The notes beneath the pieces are model-generated. The model saw only the letters and a list, made by a program, of their open reading frames with translations. It had not been told where the DNA came from and ran no database searches. Below, one piece after another: positions 1-7,789 of a stretch of DNA of 64,000 bases. Numbering within the stretch: position 1 is the stretch's first letter; each line of letters opens with the position of its first letter. A program made the translations under genes and the position numbers. The DNA is from Bacillota bacterium (GTDB lineage Bacteria > Bacillota > UBA4882 > UBA8346): the NCBI GenBank assembly GCA_023426245.1, contig JAFABB010000025.1:1-64000 (forward strand), written 5' to 3'.

Positions 1-47
1 AAAAATGGAATAAACCCGTTCCTAACTGGGCCAAAATTTTAAATCAA

Positions 48-488
48 TTATTTGTCATTTTTGGAAACCGAATTTCTAAATTTGTTTCTTAACTTTTCCA
101 AGTTTACACATCGATCTTGACACGACCACATCGATCTTGACACGACCTCCTTCTGAGATAGAAAAAGCTTGTTATTTGCTTCGATTTTCTCCTTTTGAAC
201 GAGAAAAAGCTCCCTCTGGAATAGAAAAAGCTTGTTATTTGCTTCGAATTCCTCCCTTTGATATACAAATTCCTTGCTATTTGCTTCGATTTTTTCCCTC
301 TGATCGAGAAAAAGCTCCCTCCGGGATAGAAAATCCTTGTTATTTGCTTCGAATACTTTCGTTTGATACAGAAAAAGCTTCCTTTGGGATACAAAAAACA
401 TTTCAGCCACACGGACATGGAACCACAGAGGTTCGGTTTTTTTCCAATCATCGCCCCGGTCTATACGATTATTATCATGGCTCTGCAA
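48..488 (-). CDS. Possible heptapeptide-repeat protein (uncertain)
   Basis: This frame would encode 146 residues from a TTG start. The middle is built from seven-residue blocks of two kinds, LFLxQ(R/K)E and (K/E)IEANNK-like, matching the twelve 21-bp DNA repeats. The blocks are rich in Glu, Lys, Gln and Asn with regularly spaced Phe/Leu, which would suit an amphipathic helix or coiled coil. The N-terminal 30 and C-terminal 25 residues are not repetitive. No convincing ribosome binding site lies upstream, and an overlapping plus-strand frame (137-574, also TTG) stays open through the same repeats. Coding status is therefore open. I recognise no family. Confidence 0.25.
   Translation of the reverse strand: MQSHDNNRIDRGDDWKKTEPLWFHVRVAEMFFVSQRKLFLYQTKVFEANNKDFLSRRELFLDQREKIEANSKEFVYQREEFEANNKLFLFQRELFLVQKEKIEANNKLFLSQKEVVSRSMWSCQDRCVNLEKLRNKFRNSVSKNDK
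107..146. repeat. Perfect tandem duplication of a 20-bp unit
   Basis: The 20-base unit cacatcgatcttgacacgac occurs twice head to tail (107-126 and 127-146) and abuts the 21-bp repeat array that starts at 147. The copies are identical, which suggests a recent slippage duplication. No function can be assigned. Confidence 0.9.
147..398. repeat. Array of twelve 21-bp degenerate tandem repeats
   Basis: Twelve consecutive 21-base units tile this stretch without gaps. Two unit types alternate irregularly: type B (cttgttatttgcttcgattt and close variants) is units 2, 5, 7 and 10, and type A (ctccctctggaatagaaaaag and variants) is the rest. Because 21 is divisible by three, several frames stay open on both strands. 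Read on the minus strand each unit gives seven residues, either KIEANNK-like (type B) or LFLxQ(R/K)E-like (type A). There are no unique spacers, so it is not a CRISPR array. It is either a coding heptapeptide repeat or a non-coding minisatellite. Confidence 0.85.
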
Positions 489-591
489 TCATTACCGACG
501 GAATCCGCTTCTATTCTCCAGGTGCCTGGTTAGCGTACATTCATAAAAGTTTTCCCCTTGCCGGTCCCAATTGAATCCAATAAAGCTTGCT

Positions 592-1416
592 TCACCCGCA
601 CTCTTCCTCAACAAATTTAGCCAATTCCCGGTTAAAGCGTTCCCGCTCATCATAAAACAACCCGTGACCGCTATATTGAAACGGTATCAATCTCGAGTTG
701 CCTATTCCTTTATTTTCAGCGATTGCCAGCGGAAACCGACAGACCTGGTCATGAATGCCGTGCAAAATCAATGTGGGAACCCGGATCTTCCCCAAATCGG
801 AAAAAAGTCTTTCTTCATTCAGCCAGGTCTCTGCCACAGCCACTGTTGACCAACCCGCAGCCTCCAGTCCCATTTGGAAGAACCAGTCCGAGAAGGCATT
901 GGTTATGAAACGGTAGAAAAACATTTCGCCAAAATCCCGTAACATTTTGGGCCGATCCTGATTGGCCTGGGCAATAATTTTTTTCACATCGGCTTCCGAT
1001 AAGCCATACTGGAAATAAGGGCGTTGAATAAGGCTGGGAGCGGCGGCGGCAAAAAGCGCCAGCTTGGACACGCCCCATCCTTGATGGCGGGCCATATACC
1101 GGATGGCAATCGCTCCTCCCGTTGAATGCCCCCCTAAAATGATATTCTTTAATTTCATGGTTTCAATCACGGCCCGGACATCATCGGATAAACGGTCATA
1201 GTCATAACCCCGCCGGGGTTTATCCGAACTGCCAAACCCCCTGGTATCAATGGCGATACACCGGTACCCCACTTTAGGTAATTCGTTCAATTGATATTCA
1301 AACATCCGATGACTGGCGGGCCAGCCATGGATGAATAAAATGGTTTTCCTTCCTTCGGGATTCAAATCTTCAACATAAATATTGACCTCTGGCTCCACTG
1401 TGACGTAAAATCCCAC
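592..1416 (-). CDS. Alpha/beta hydrolase
   Basis: This is a 274-residue alpha/beta-hydrolase of the soluble esterase/haloperoxidase-like class. Visible motifs are the oxyanion-loop HGWPAS near residue 30, the nucleophile elbow GGHSTGG with Ser about residue 98, a late Asp in GIHDQ, and the catalytic His in YSGHGLF near the C terminus, so the triad is complete. I place the start at a GTG (MGFYVTVEP) eight bases after GGAGG. An ATG 15 bases further upstream overlaps that site. There is no signal peptide, so it should be cytoplasmic. It stands alone, convergent with the repeat region and divergent from the DUF1254 gene. The substrate cannot be told from sequence. Confidence 0.85.
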   Translation of the reverse strand: MGFYVTVEPEVNIYVEDLNPEGRKTILFIHGWPASHRMFEYQLNELPKVGYRCIAIDTRGFGSSDKPRRGYDYDRLSDDVRAVIETMKLKNIILGGHSTGGAIAIRYMARHQGWGVSKLALFAAAAPSLIQRPYFQYGLSEADVKKIIAQANQDRPKMLRDFGEMFFYRFITNAFSDWFFQMGLEAAGWSTVAVAETWLNEERLFSDLGKIRVPTLILHGIHDQVCRFPLAIAENKGIGNSRLIPFQYSGHGLFYDERERFNRELAKFVEEECG

Positions 1417-1607
1417 CTCAAAGTCCTCCATTTATTTTCATTGATTCCCTATCATGGTATGCAAAAAGCCCGGAAAAGTTCGTCAATGGCTTAGAATTAC
1501 GGAGTTGGGAAAGAGATGGATTTATTTTTAAGCAATAACCTTTCCAGACCTAACCGCATAGGATAAAGTAATGACCATTTGTAGAATGCATATTCCATGG
1601 GAGAACT

Positions 1608-2996
1608 ATGGACATGACAAGAAGTGACGCCTATGGTAACGCCCCATTCGGGAATTTATTTCAGAATCGGCAATTGAATTCCCTGCGGCTCAAGAATTTG
1701 GAATGGATGGCTTTAAAAGCCTACATCTATGGCTATCCCCTGGTACTCATGGAAGTTACCAAACATTCGATGATCGCCAGTGGAACGCTGGTCAATCGGT
1801 TTTCGCACCGTCGATCTTTTCCGAATCCCGATTACACAACCATTGTCCGGCCCAATGTAGATACCCTTTATTCTCTCGCCTGGCTGGAATTGACGAAGGA
1901 GCCTGTCATTCTCAAAGTTCCCGATACCCGGAACCGTTTTTATTTGCTGGAATTTTTAGACGCCTGGACCAATGTATTCGCCTCCCTCGGCACCCGGACC
2001 ACCGGAAATCAGGCAGGGACCTTCGCCATTGCCGGACCGGACTGGAACGGTAAATTACCTGAAGGAATTCATCGTATCGACTCTCCTACCAATATGGTTC
2101 TGATCATCGGACGAATCCAAACGGATGGGATTCAAGATTATCAAAGAGTTCACGATCTCCAGAACCTTTTGAGCCTGATACCAATCAGCCAGCGGGATGA
2201 TTCCGCCCTCCACCATCAAATCCAAGATTCTCATGTTTACACCGGGAAGCCAAATCTGAACCCGGTAGAGCAAGTGTCAGCAATGAGCGCCTCTTCGTTT
2301 TTTCATACAATGAACTGGTCCATGAGAAAAAACTCTTCCTGGATCGAAGATCCCACCATGAACAGGATTCTTCACGCGCTGGGTTTAGTTCAGGATCAAG
2401 TTTCTCCTTTCGATAGGAGGCGTTTACCGGTAAAACAAGCGTTGGAATTTGCCGTAGCCAGAGGGCCGGAATTCATTCGAAATGGGGCAAAGGTCGACTA
2501 TATAAAGAACAACGTGAATGGATGGAATTTATATTTTAAAGACATCGGTTTTTATGGGGCTGATTACCGGAGAAGGGCTATGGTAGCCATGTTGGGTGTC
2601 GGAGCCAATCTGCCCAAAGATGCTGTTTATGCTCCGGCTTTCATGGATGCCGGTGGGCTCCTTCTAAACGGTTCCGAGCGATACCGGTTGCATTTTAATC
2701 GAGAACAATTGCCGCCGGTTAACGCTTTCTGGTCTATTACCGTCTATGATGAGCGGGGCTATTTAGCGGCTAACCCAATTCACCGCTATGCAATCAGTGC
2801 TCATTTAAACCCTCTTCAATACAATCCCGATTGCTCCCTTGACATCTGGATCAGCTCTATGAAACCACCGCATTATGCCGAAGCGAACTGGCTCCCCGCC
2901 CCCAAGGGGCAATTCAATCTGACTTTACGAATGTATTGGCCGGACTCTGCCGTATTAACGGGGCAATGGATTCCCCCGGCGGTTTGGAAGATTTAA
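1608..2996 (+). CDS. DUF1254/DUF1214 domain protein
   Basis: The 462-residue product has the two-part layout of the DUF1254/DUF1214 family. The N-terminal DUF1254 part has KAYIYGYPLVLME and then RPNVDTLYSLAWLEL. The C-terminal DUF1214 part has MDAGGLLLNGSERYRLHF, PPVNAFWSITVYD and a final NWLPAPKGQFNLTLRMYWP. These motifs are hallmarks of the family, whose biochemical role is poorly defined. The start follows GGGAG by four bases, and a second ATG lies two codons in. Unlike many members it has no obvious signal peptide. It lies divergent from the hydrolase at 592-1416. By eye its GC content is higher than that of the lipid A genes further on. Confidence 0.85.
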   Translation: MDMTRSDAYGNAPFGNLFQNRQLNSLRLKNLEWMALKAYIYGYPLVLMEVTKHSMIASGTLVNRFSHRRSFPNPDYTTIVRPNVDTLYSLAWLELTKEPVILKVPDTRNRFYLLEFLDAWTNVFASLGTRTTGNQAGTFAIAGPDWNGKLPEGIHRIDSPTNMVLIIGRIQTDGIQDYQRVHDLQNLLSLIPISQRDDSALHHQIQDSHVYTGKPNLNPVEQVSAMSASSFFHTMNWSMRKNSSWIEDPTMNRILHALGLVQDQVSPFDRRRLPVKQALEFAVARGPEFIRNGAKVDYIKNNVNGWNLYFKDIGFYGADYRRRAMVAMLGVGANLPKDAVYAPAFMDAGGLLLNGSERYRLHFNREQLPPVNAFWSITVYDERGYLAANPIHRYAISAHLNPLQYNPDCSLDIWISSMKPPHYAEANWLPAPKGQFNLTLRMYWPDSAVLTGQWIPPAVWKI

Positions 2997-3301
2997 AATG
3001 CCGTTTTATGAAAAACTTCTTGGATGATGGATTTACCATGCCCCGGCAACATAACCTGAAAATTCACTGTCGCCAATTTGTGAGCGGACTTCCTGGCCTG
3101 AGCCGTATCGATGTTCATGATATCCGGTGAAACACGGGGACTTCCTTTTTTACCTCCTCCCAAGCGCGTCTCCCACAAATAGAAGGCCTCTCCCTTCGTG
3201 GCAAAACACACGCTGCCTTCCGTATGGCCCCGCACATGAATGACTTTAAAGGGGCCTATCTCCTGGCCATCCTCCAGGAATCCATTGTAATTAGAGTGAT
3301 T
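2993..3301 (-). pseudogene. C-terminal remnant of a metallo-beta-lactamase-fold hydrolase
   Basis: The reading frame, about 103 codons, begins immediately after an in-frame stop at 3302-3304. It carries only the C-terminal half of an MBL-fold enzyme: a segment reading DGQEIGPFKVIHVRGHTEG, which matches the HTxGS metal-site strand, and a terminal LPGHGKSI motif. The N-terminal HxHxDH metal motif is absent. The 3' end of the downstream-lying regulator gene (3291-3980) overlaps the break, so the 5' half was deleted or replaced. A GTG at 3235 could still give an 80-residue peptide, but a functional enzyme is not expected. It is convergent with the DUF1254 gene and overlaps its stop by four bases. 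Confidence 0.7.
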
Positions 3302-3980
3302 TTACATACGGGTTTTTCGATAATTCCCGGAGTTTGTCTTCATCGATGATCCGGATCATTTTATCTTCACACTTTATAACCGATTTTTTTTCCAGTTCTT
3401 TTATCGTTCGATTCAGGTGCCGATAGGTCGTACCTAAAAATTGAGCAATCTCTACGAAAGACGAATGGAATACCACCTTACTTTGATCGGTGATATGTTC
3501 CACCAGATAGCTGGAAAATCGATTGATAAGCGGGTATACGAAATTGTAAGAACTATTATTAATGGTGGCATAAAGTTTATCACTTAAGGAATCCACTAAA
3601 TAACGGAGGAATTTCGGATCATCCCGATATGATTTCCTGATGATTCCGGAAGAAATTGCGATTAAATAAGTATCTTCCATGGTCTCAATATCGCAGATAA
3701 TGGAACGGTCTTTTAAAAGTTCAAGATCTCCAATGGTGTTGAAGGCTTTATAAAACTTCAAAAACATCGCTTTACCGTTCTCAAAAGGATATGAAACTCT
3801 GATCTTCCCATCCACCAGCAGATAGTAGTATTCCAGATCGCTCTCGGCTTTAAAAACACACTCTCCTTTTTCATAAAAATGAAGTTCCATATGGCTTATG
3901 AAGTCTTTGTCGAAAATATTTTCTATATCATGTTTGGCAATAAAGTTCTTCAAAAGTTCATGATTGGAAATTCTTTTCAT
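3291..3980 (-). CDS. Crp/Fnr-family regulator, YeiL-like
   Basis: This 229-residue protein has an N-terminal cyclic-nucleotide-binding-type beta-roll (about residues 20-125), a long dimer helix, and a C-terminal winged helix-turn-helix reading SSFVEIAQFLGTTYRHLNRTIKELEKKSVI. The overall pattern, including LLVDGKIRVSYPFENGK and FNTIGDLELL, is that of E. coli YeiL, a stationary-phase regulator of this superfamily. I chose the ATG seven codons inside the longest frame because AAGGAG lies six bases ahead of it. It is divergent from the HAD phosphatase gene, so the 115-bp gap (3981-4095) probably holds both promoters. A TGAC-N4-GTCA dyad at about 3996-4007 could be its own operator. Confidence 0.85.
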   Translation of the reverse strand: MKRISNHELLKNFIAKHDIENIFDKDFISHMELHFYEKGECVFKAESDLEYYYLLVDGKIRVSYPFENGKAMFLKFYKAFNTIGDLELLKDRSIICDIETMEDTYLIAISSGIIRKSYRDDPKFLRYLVDSLSDKLYATINNSSYNFVYPLINRFSSYLVEHITDQSKVVFHSSFVEIAQFLGTTYRHLNRTIKELEKKSVIKCEDKMIRIIDEDKLRELSKNPYVKSL

Positions 3981-4095
3981 AAATTCTCCTTGACCTGACA
4001 TACGTCATGTTCAAATTCTCATTTCTATATTATTTTATAACAAGATGGCCATTGGAGGTCATAGAAAATTTTTCAGTACAACATGGGAGGTCCAT

Positions 4096-4794
4096 ATGAA
4101 ATACGAAGTAATATTATTCGATGCGGACGACACTTTATTTGACTTTAAGAAATCGGAAAGAGAAGCCTTTAAAAATACCATGGTGGAATTCAACATCCAA
4201 TATAATGAAAATCATCACTTGTCGATATATCAAGCAATCAATACTTCTCTATGGAAAGAGTTCGAAAAGGGACTTATTTCTCAGAAAAAACTAAAGGTGG
4301 AAAGATTCAAACAATTATCAAGCAGCATAAACGTCGATTTTGATGAAAATGAATTTGCCAAAGCCTACATGAGGCATTTGGCGAATTGCTCCTTTTTATT
4401 TGAGGCCAGTATTGAGCTGGTAATTAGCTTGTATCAAGATTATAGACTGGCAATCGTTACAAACGGCCTTAAGGATGTTCAAAACAAAAGAATCGGAAAA
4501 TCCGTTATCGCAAGGTACTTTGAAAATGTAATAGTCTCCGAGGAGGCGAAAGTATCCAAACCGGATCCCAAAATATTTGAATATGCTTTAAATACCATCC
4601 AGTATACGGATAAGAGTAAAGTATTGATCGTAGGGGATAGTTTAACCTCCGATATCCAAGGAGGAATAAACTCCGGAATCGATACTTGCTGGTATAATCC
4701 GAATAGAATTGTGAATAAAACCGGCATCATTCCTGTTTATGAGATTTTTAATTTGTTGGAACTTAAAGGTATCCTTGAAAACCCCTGTTTATGA
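4096..4794 (+). CDS. HAD-family hydrolase, YjjG/YfnB-like nucleotidase
   Basis: A 232-residue HAD phosphatase. Motif I is LFDADDTLFDF with both catalytic Asp residues, motif II is AIVTNG, motif III is the Lys in KVSKPDPKIF, and motif IV is VGDSLTSDIQGG. The helical cap between motif I and II and the closing TCWYNP match the YjjG/YfnB group, which dephosphorylates pyrimidine nucleoside monophosphates including non-canonical ones. The start used is the ATG eight bases after GGGAGG. A longer frame from 4045 lacks a ribosome binding site. It is divergently paired with the YeiL-like regulator, which may control it. Confidence 0.85.
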   Translation: MKYEVILFDADDTLFDFKKSEREAFKNTMVEFNIQYNENHHLSIYQAINTSLWKEFEKGLISQKKLKVERFKQLSSSINVDFDENEFAKAYMRHLANCSFLFEASIELVISLYQDYRLAIVTNGLKDVQNKRIGKSVIARYFENVIVSEEAKVSKPDPKIFEYALNTIQYTDKSKVLIVGDSLTSDIQGGINSGIDTCWYNPNRIVNKTGIIPVYEIFNLLELKGILENPCL

Positions 4795-4838
4795 ATAAAA
4801 AAGCGCTCCAGAACATTCTATTGGCTCTTCAAATCTAT

Positions 4839-5678
4839 TTAATAATGCCAGGCCAAGCCAATATATGATCCATTTAAACTCTTGCCGTTGGTATCAAGAG
4901 AACGATATCCAAGCTCTAGCGAACCGAATTTTTTCGTTAGAATAAACGACAAATCATTATCATTGATAAGATTACCGTTAATCCAACTATATGTAGGTTT
5001 AAATTGAATCCCAAATGAACGTTTCGGATAGAACTTTATTGGGAAAGTAATTGAAAAACCGGAATGGTGCCCGTTCCCCGAAAGAGAAAGTGTCCCGACT
5101 CCGATTCCATATTCTTGTGACCGATTCGGTGACATCCGGAGTAATACGTGATATTGAGTCAAAGTTAAATTATCCTTGGGATTTTTTTCTGCAAACCATG
5201 TGCTGCGGCATTCAAAACCCAGCGGACCATTACCAAGCTGAACAGCAACATCATTGGCAATGATTTCCGAGTTTACGTACATATATTTATAATCTACTTC
5301 GTAAAAAGGCAAAGTCGGCTCTCCGGTCTGCCGGATTTCAATTTTCGCCGGATCAATATCGGTCGACCCGCCAACTCTCGCATAACTCATTTTGGTTCCT
5401 TCATAGGTATAATAGATAATATGACCGATTATTTTCATAACGAAATGAAAGTCTTCAAAAAAATCTTCAGATGAATTCTTATCTTGATCCTTCTCCTTTT
5501 GATCATCGGAGTCTTGTTGGGAATCATCCTTGGTAGCGGCTGTTTCAAACCCATCCAACGTGGATCCCAAGGCAGGGGCGGTAGCAACAAAAGTCAATAT
5601 TGTGACGGAAAATATAATTGCAAAGCCAACGACAACCGAGGTTATTGGGACATTTTTCTTGATGGAATAAGCATTCAT
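4839..5678 (-). CDS. Exported beta-rich protein, possible outer-membrane barrel
   Basis: The 279-residue product starts with a positively charged stretch and a hydrophobic segment (about residues 11-36) ending near ATAPALGS, a likely signal peptide. A low-complexity Asp/Gln/Lys-rich linker (about 48-70) follows, then a C-terminal part of alternating polar and hydrophobic strands rich in Gly and aromatics. The last residue group is GLAWHY. A terminal aromatic after amphipathic strands is typical of outer-membrane beta-barrels. I do not recognise a family. It is convergent with the HAD gene and monocistronic. The envelope role is inferred from the diderm setting. Confidence 0.6.
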   Translation of the reverse strand: MNAYSIKKNVPITSVVVGFAIIFSVTILTFVATAPALGSTLDGFETAATKDDSQQDSDDQKEKDQDKNSSEDFFEDFHFVMKIIGHIIYYTYEGTKMSYARVGGSTDIDPAKIEIRQTGEPTLPFYEVDYKYMYVNSEIIANDVAVQLGNGPLGFECRSTWFAEKNPKDNLTLTQYHVLLRMSPNRSQEYGIGVGTLSLSGNGHHSGFSITFPIKFYPKRSFGIQFKPTYSWINGNLINDNDLSFILTKKFGSLELGYRSLDTNGKSLNGSYIGLAWHY

Positions 5679-5926
5679 AAATACCCTACTTTCACCGATA
5701 GCCTTAGCTTCCGCTGGGCTTCAAATACTCTAACAAAAAAACCGTTTATTTGGGTTCCCGGTTAACAATAACTGGATATTTTTATTGTATCATCCATGGA
5801 AGAAAATTACTAACTTTGTATAATTCTAATCATATTCAACTGCAAAAGGCTCAATCCCGAACTTATGAAAGAGTAAGCATATTTCTGAAAAAGTATCCGT
5901 ACTCCTGTATCAAATGCCATAACAAT

Positions 5927-6490
5927 TCAACTCATCAAGCCTTCATTTATTTTGTATCGGGATAATGCCTTTGGCGAACAGCCCGTCTCTTTTTTAAAAT
6001 TTGAATAAAAGGAAGACGCACTATTAAATCCGCACCCGAAAGCGGTTTCAGTAACCTTAGTCCCTTCAAGGAGCATATTTTTAGCTTTCCTTATTCGAAC
6101 GAAACGCAAATATTTTGCGATTGTCATCCCATGAGTTTTTAAAAACAGTTTGTTCAGATAACTTTTACTTACGCCAAGCTTTTGAATTTGCTGATTGAGC
6201 TCATCGATATCGGCAAAATATTTATCCAGGATCACCCTGGCCTTTTCTGTCAGTTCCCCGGATGGAGAAAACGTTGGGCGATCCGGGCAACACCTTTTAC
6301 AGGGGCGGTACCCTTCATCCATCGCCTGTTGCTCACTGTCAAAAAATTTTACATTCCTTCGCAATGGATTCTTTGATTTACAGGATGGTTTACAAAAAAC
6401 TTTGGTAGTACAAACTGCGTAAAAAAACTTGCCATCATAGCGGACGTCGTTTTTAATAACAGCCTGCCATTTTTCCCCAATGGTGATCAT
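5927..6490 (-). CDS. Ada-type Cys4 domain plus AraC HTH regulator
   Basis: 187 residues. The N-terminal part (about 1-80) is the Ada metal-binding domain, with four zinc cysteines in FCKPSCKS and PCKRCCPD and the sequence DGKFFYAVCTTKVFC. In Ada proteins one of these Cys residues takes a methyl group from DNA phosphotriesters and switches on transcription. The C-terminal part is an AraC-type helix-turn-helix (GVSKSYLNKLFLKTHGMTIAKYLRFVRI). The O6-methylguanine methyltransferase domain is absent, so the layout is that of B. subtilis AdaA. It lies nine bases downstream of the CCG-domain gene and probably shares its transcript. Confidence 0.88.
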   Translation of the reverse strand: MITIGEKWQAVIKNDVRYDGKFFYAVCTTKVFCKPSCKSKNPLRRNVKFFDSEQQAMDEGYRPCKRCCPDRPTFSPSGELTEKARVILDKYFADIDELNQQIQKLGVSKSYLNKLFLKTHGMTIAKYLRFVRIRKAKNMLLEGTKVTETAFGCGFNSASSFYSNFKKETGCSPKALSRYKINEGLMS

Positions 6491-6499
6491 GATTTTACC

Positions 6500-7156
6500 C
6501 TACTGTTTATCAATATATTCTTGCAATTGCTGATGCCATTTTACTGTATCGTATATCTGCGGCTCGGTTGATTCGCCCATCAAAAGATCGATTAAATGCC
6601 GCGGTGTTTTGCCCCCAATATACATTGACTTGACACAGGAGACGCAATATACGCAGACATCTTGACAGGGCATGGCATCCGCCCGTTCCTTCATTTTTTG
6701 ATGAAGCTTTTCCATGGGAAGCTTGAGATAAAAGTCGTCTCCGCAGCATTTTGAATGGATGCCATTCAACTTTGTTTCCACAACATCGATGTTCATTTTT
6801 TTAAGCAAATTTCGCACACCTTGGTGAATTTGCGGCCTTTCCCGAACGGGACAGGGATCGTGGACCGACATCTTGAACCCTTCATAATCCGGATACAGAA
6901 ATGCATCTAGTCCATCAAGCACTTCCCATAAAGAGATTGTCGATATACCATTGTATAAGCTCCTAAAACGTCTGTCACAGCCGGCACAGACATTAATAAT
7001 TAATGATTCCGCTTCCAGTCCCGGTTCATGACGGCAGCATATTTTGTGCAGCGCGACCTCTCCATAATTTTGATTCAGAAACTTTAATATTCTATTTTCA
7101 ATCTCAGGTTTATAGATACTTAAGGCGCACCCCGGATTAAAATATGTTTTTGCCAT
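6500..7156 (-). CDS. CCG-domain (cysteine-rich) Fe-S protein
   Basis: 218 residues with two cysteine-rich CCG-type repeats, as in heterodisulfide reductase subunit B, LutA and glycolate oxidase GlcF. The first repeat includes FNPGCALSIY, KICCRHEPG and NVCAGCDRRF. The second includes HDPCPVRERP, SKCCGDDFY and VYCVSCVKSM. Such domains bind a [4Fe-4S] or non-cubane cluster and move electrons to thiol/disulfide or flavin partners. No partner subunit is encoded nearby. It precedes the Ada/AraC gene with a nine-base gap, so the two are probably co-transcribed, an unusual pairing. A strong site (GGAAGGAG) precedes the ATG. Confidence 0.82.
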   Translation of the reverse strand: MAKTYFNPGCALSIYKPEIENRILKFLNQNYGEVALHKICCRHEPGLEAESLIINVCAGCDRRFRSLYNGISTISLWEVLDGLDAFLYPDYEGFKMSVHDPCPVRERPQIHQGVRNLLKKMNIDVVETKLNGIHSKCCGDDFYLKLPMEKLHQKMKERADAMPCQDVCVYCVSCVKSMYIGGKTPRHLIDLLMGESTEPQIYDTVKWHQQLQEYIDKQ

Positions 7157-7304
7157 CGTCCCTTTTCTCCTTCCAAAATTTAGTTTTAATAAGCTGCCTG
7201 TCTATTTCAAACTTTATTGTAACAAACTATCCATAAAAAATCTTCCCGATTTTGGATTTCCAATTTTAATTGAAGACTGATTTTAAGTGTAGGGAGGAAC
7301 TCCA

Positions 7305-7583
7305 CTGCATAGTCAGGGAAGGTGTGTCGGTATTCTTCCGGAATATCCCGGCATGAAAATGTATTGCGGAGAACAGGATTATCCTAAACGCTGGCTTTAT
7401 AGTGCAGAGGGAAATTTGGTCCATTTCATGGAAAAAGGCATTCTCACTTTAAGGCCCATTGGGCGGGATGAAGACAACCAAAAAGAGATTACCGCCAGAG
7501 GCAAAATCGGAAAATGGGATGACACACCCATGTTTCAATATGAGGGAAGACCCGTTCTAATTGTAGATTGCCTTGGCGACTGA
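7305..7583 (+). CDS. Small hypothetical protein, possible CTG start
   Basis: A 92-residue frame follows a very good ribosome binding site (GGGAGGA, 7292-7298) with a CTG codon about six bases on; the frame is closed by TAG just upstream of that site. The first ATG is not until 7353 and has no site of its own. The product has motifs LPEYPGMKMYCG, YSAEGNLVHFMEKGI and DTPMFQYEGRPVLIVD, and no Cys cluster, signal peptide or membrane helix. I recognise no family. It may be intact with a CTG start, or a decayed fragment. The 200 bases after its stop show no further gene. Confidence 0.35.
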   Translation: MHSQGRCVGILPEYPGMKMYCGEQDYPKRWLYSAEGNLVHFMEKGILTLRPIGRDEDNQKEITARGKIGKWDDTPMFQYEGRPVLIVDCLGD

Positions 7584-7789
7584 CGGGAAGAATTGATTAC
7601 ATCCGCTGCTGCTTTCGGACCGTCAATACCGCCTTGGAATTGCCAATCAAACCTCGGGATATTACTATCCGGCCCAATTGTGCCTAGGTTACCTTTTTTT
7701 AAATAGGATTCCTAAAGTAATTTGGGAAACAGGATCAAGAACATCCAAGCCGATATGGACGTCCAACCGTTTGATCCATGCAGGTGTCT

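Noticed and set aside
147..398. The 21-bp repeats as a CRISPR array
   Set aside because: The units touch one another with no unique spacers, the period is too short, and no cas genes are present.
137..574. Plus-strand frame across the repeat array
   Set aside because: It is open mainly because the repeat period is divisible by three. The product has no recognisable features and no good ribosome binding site.
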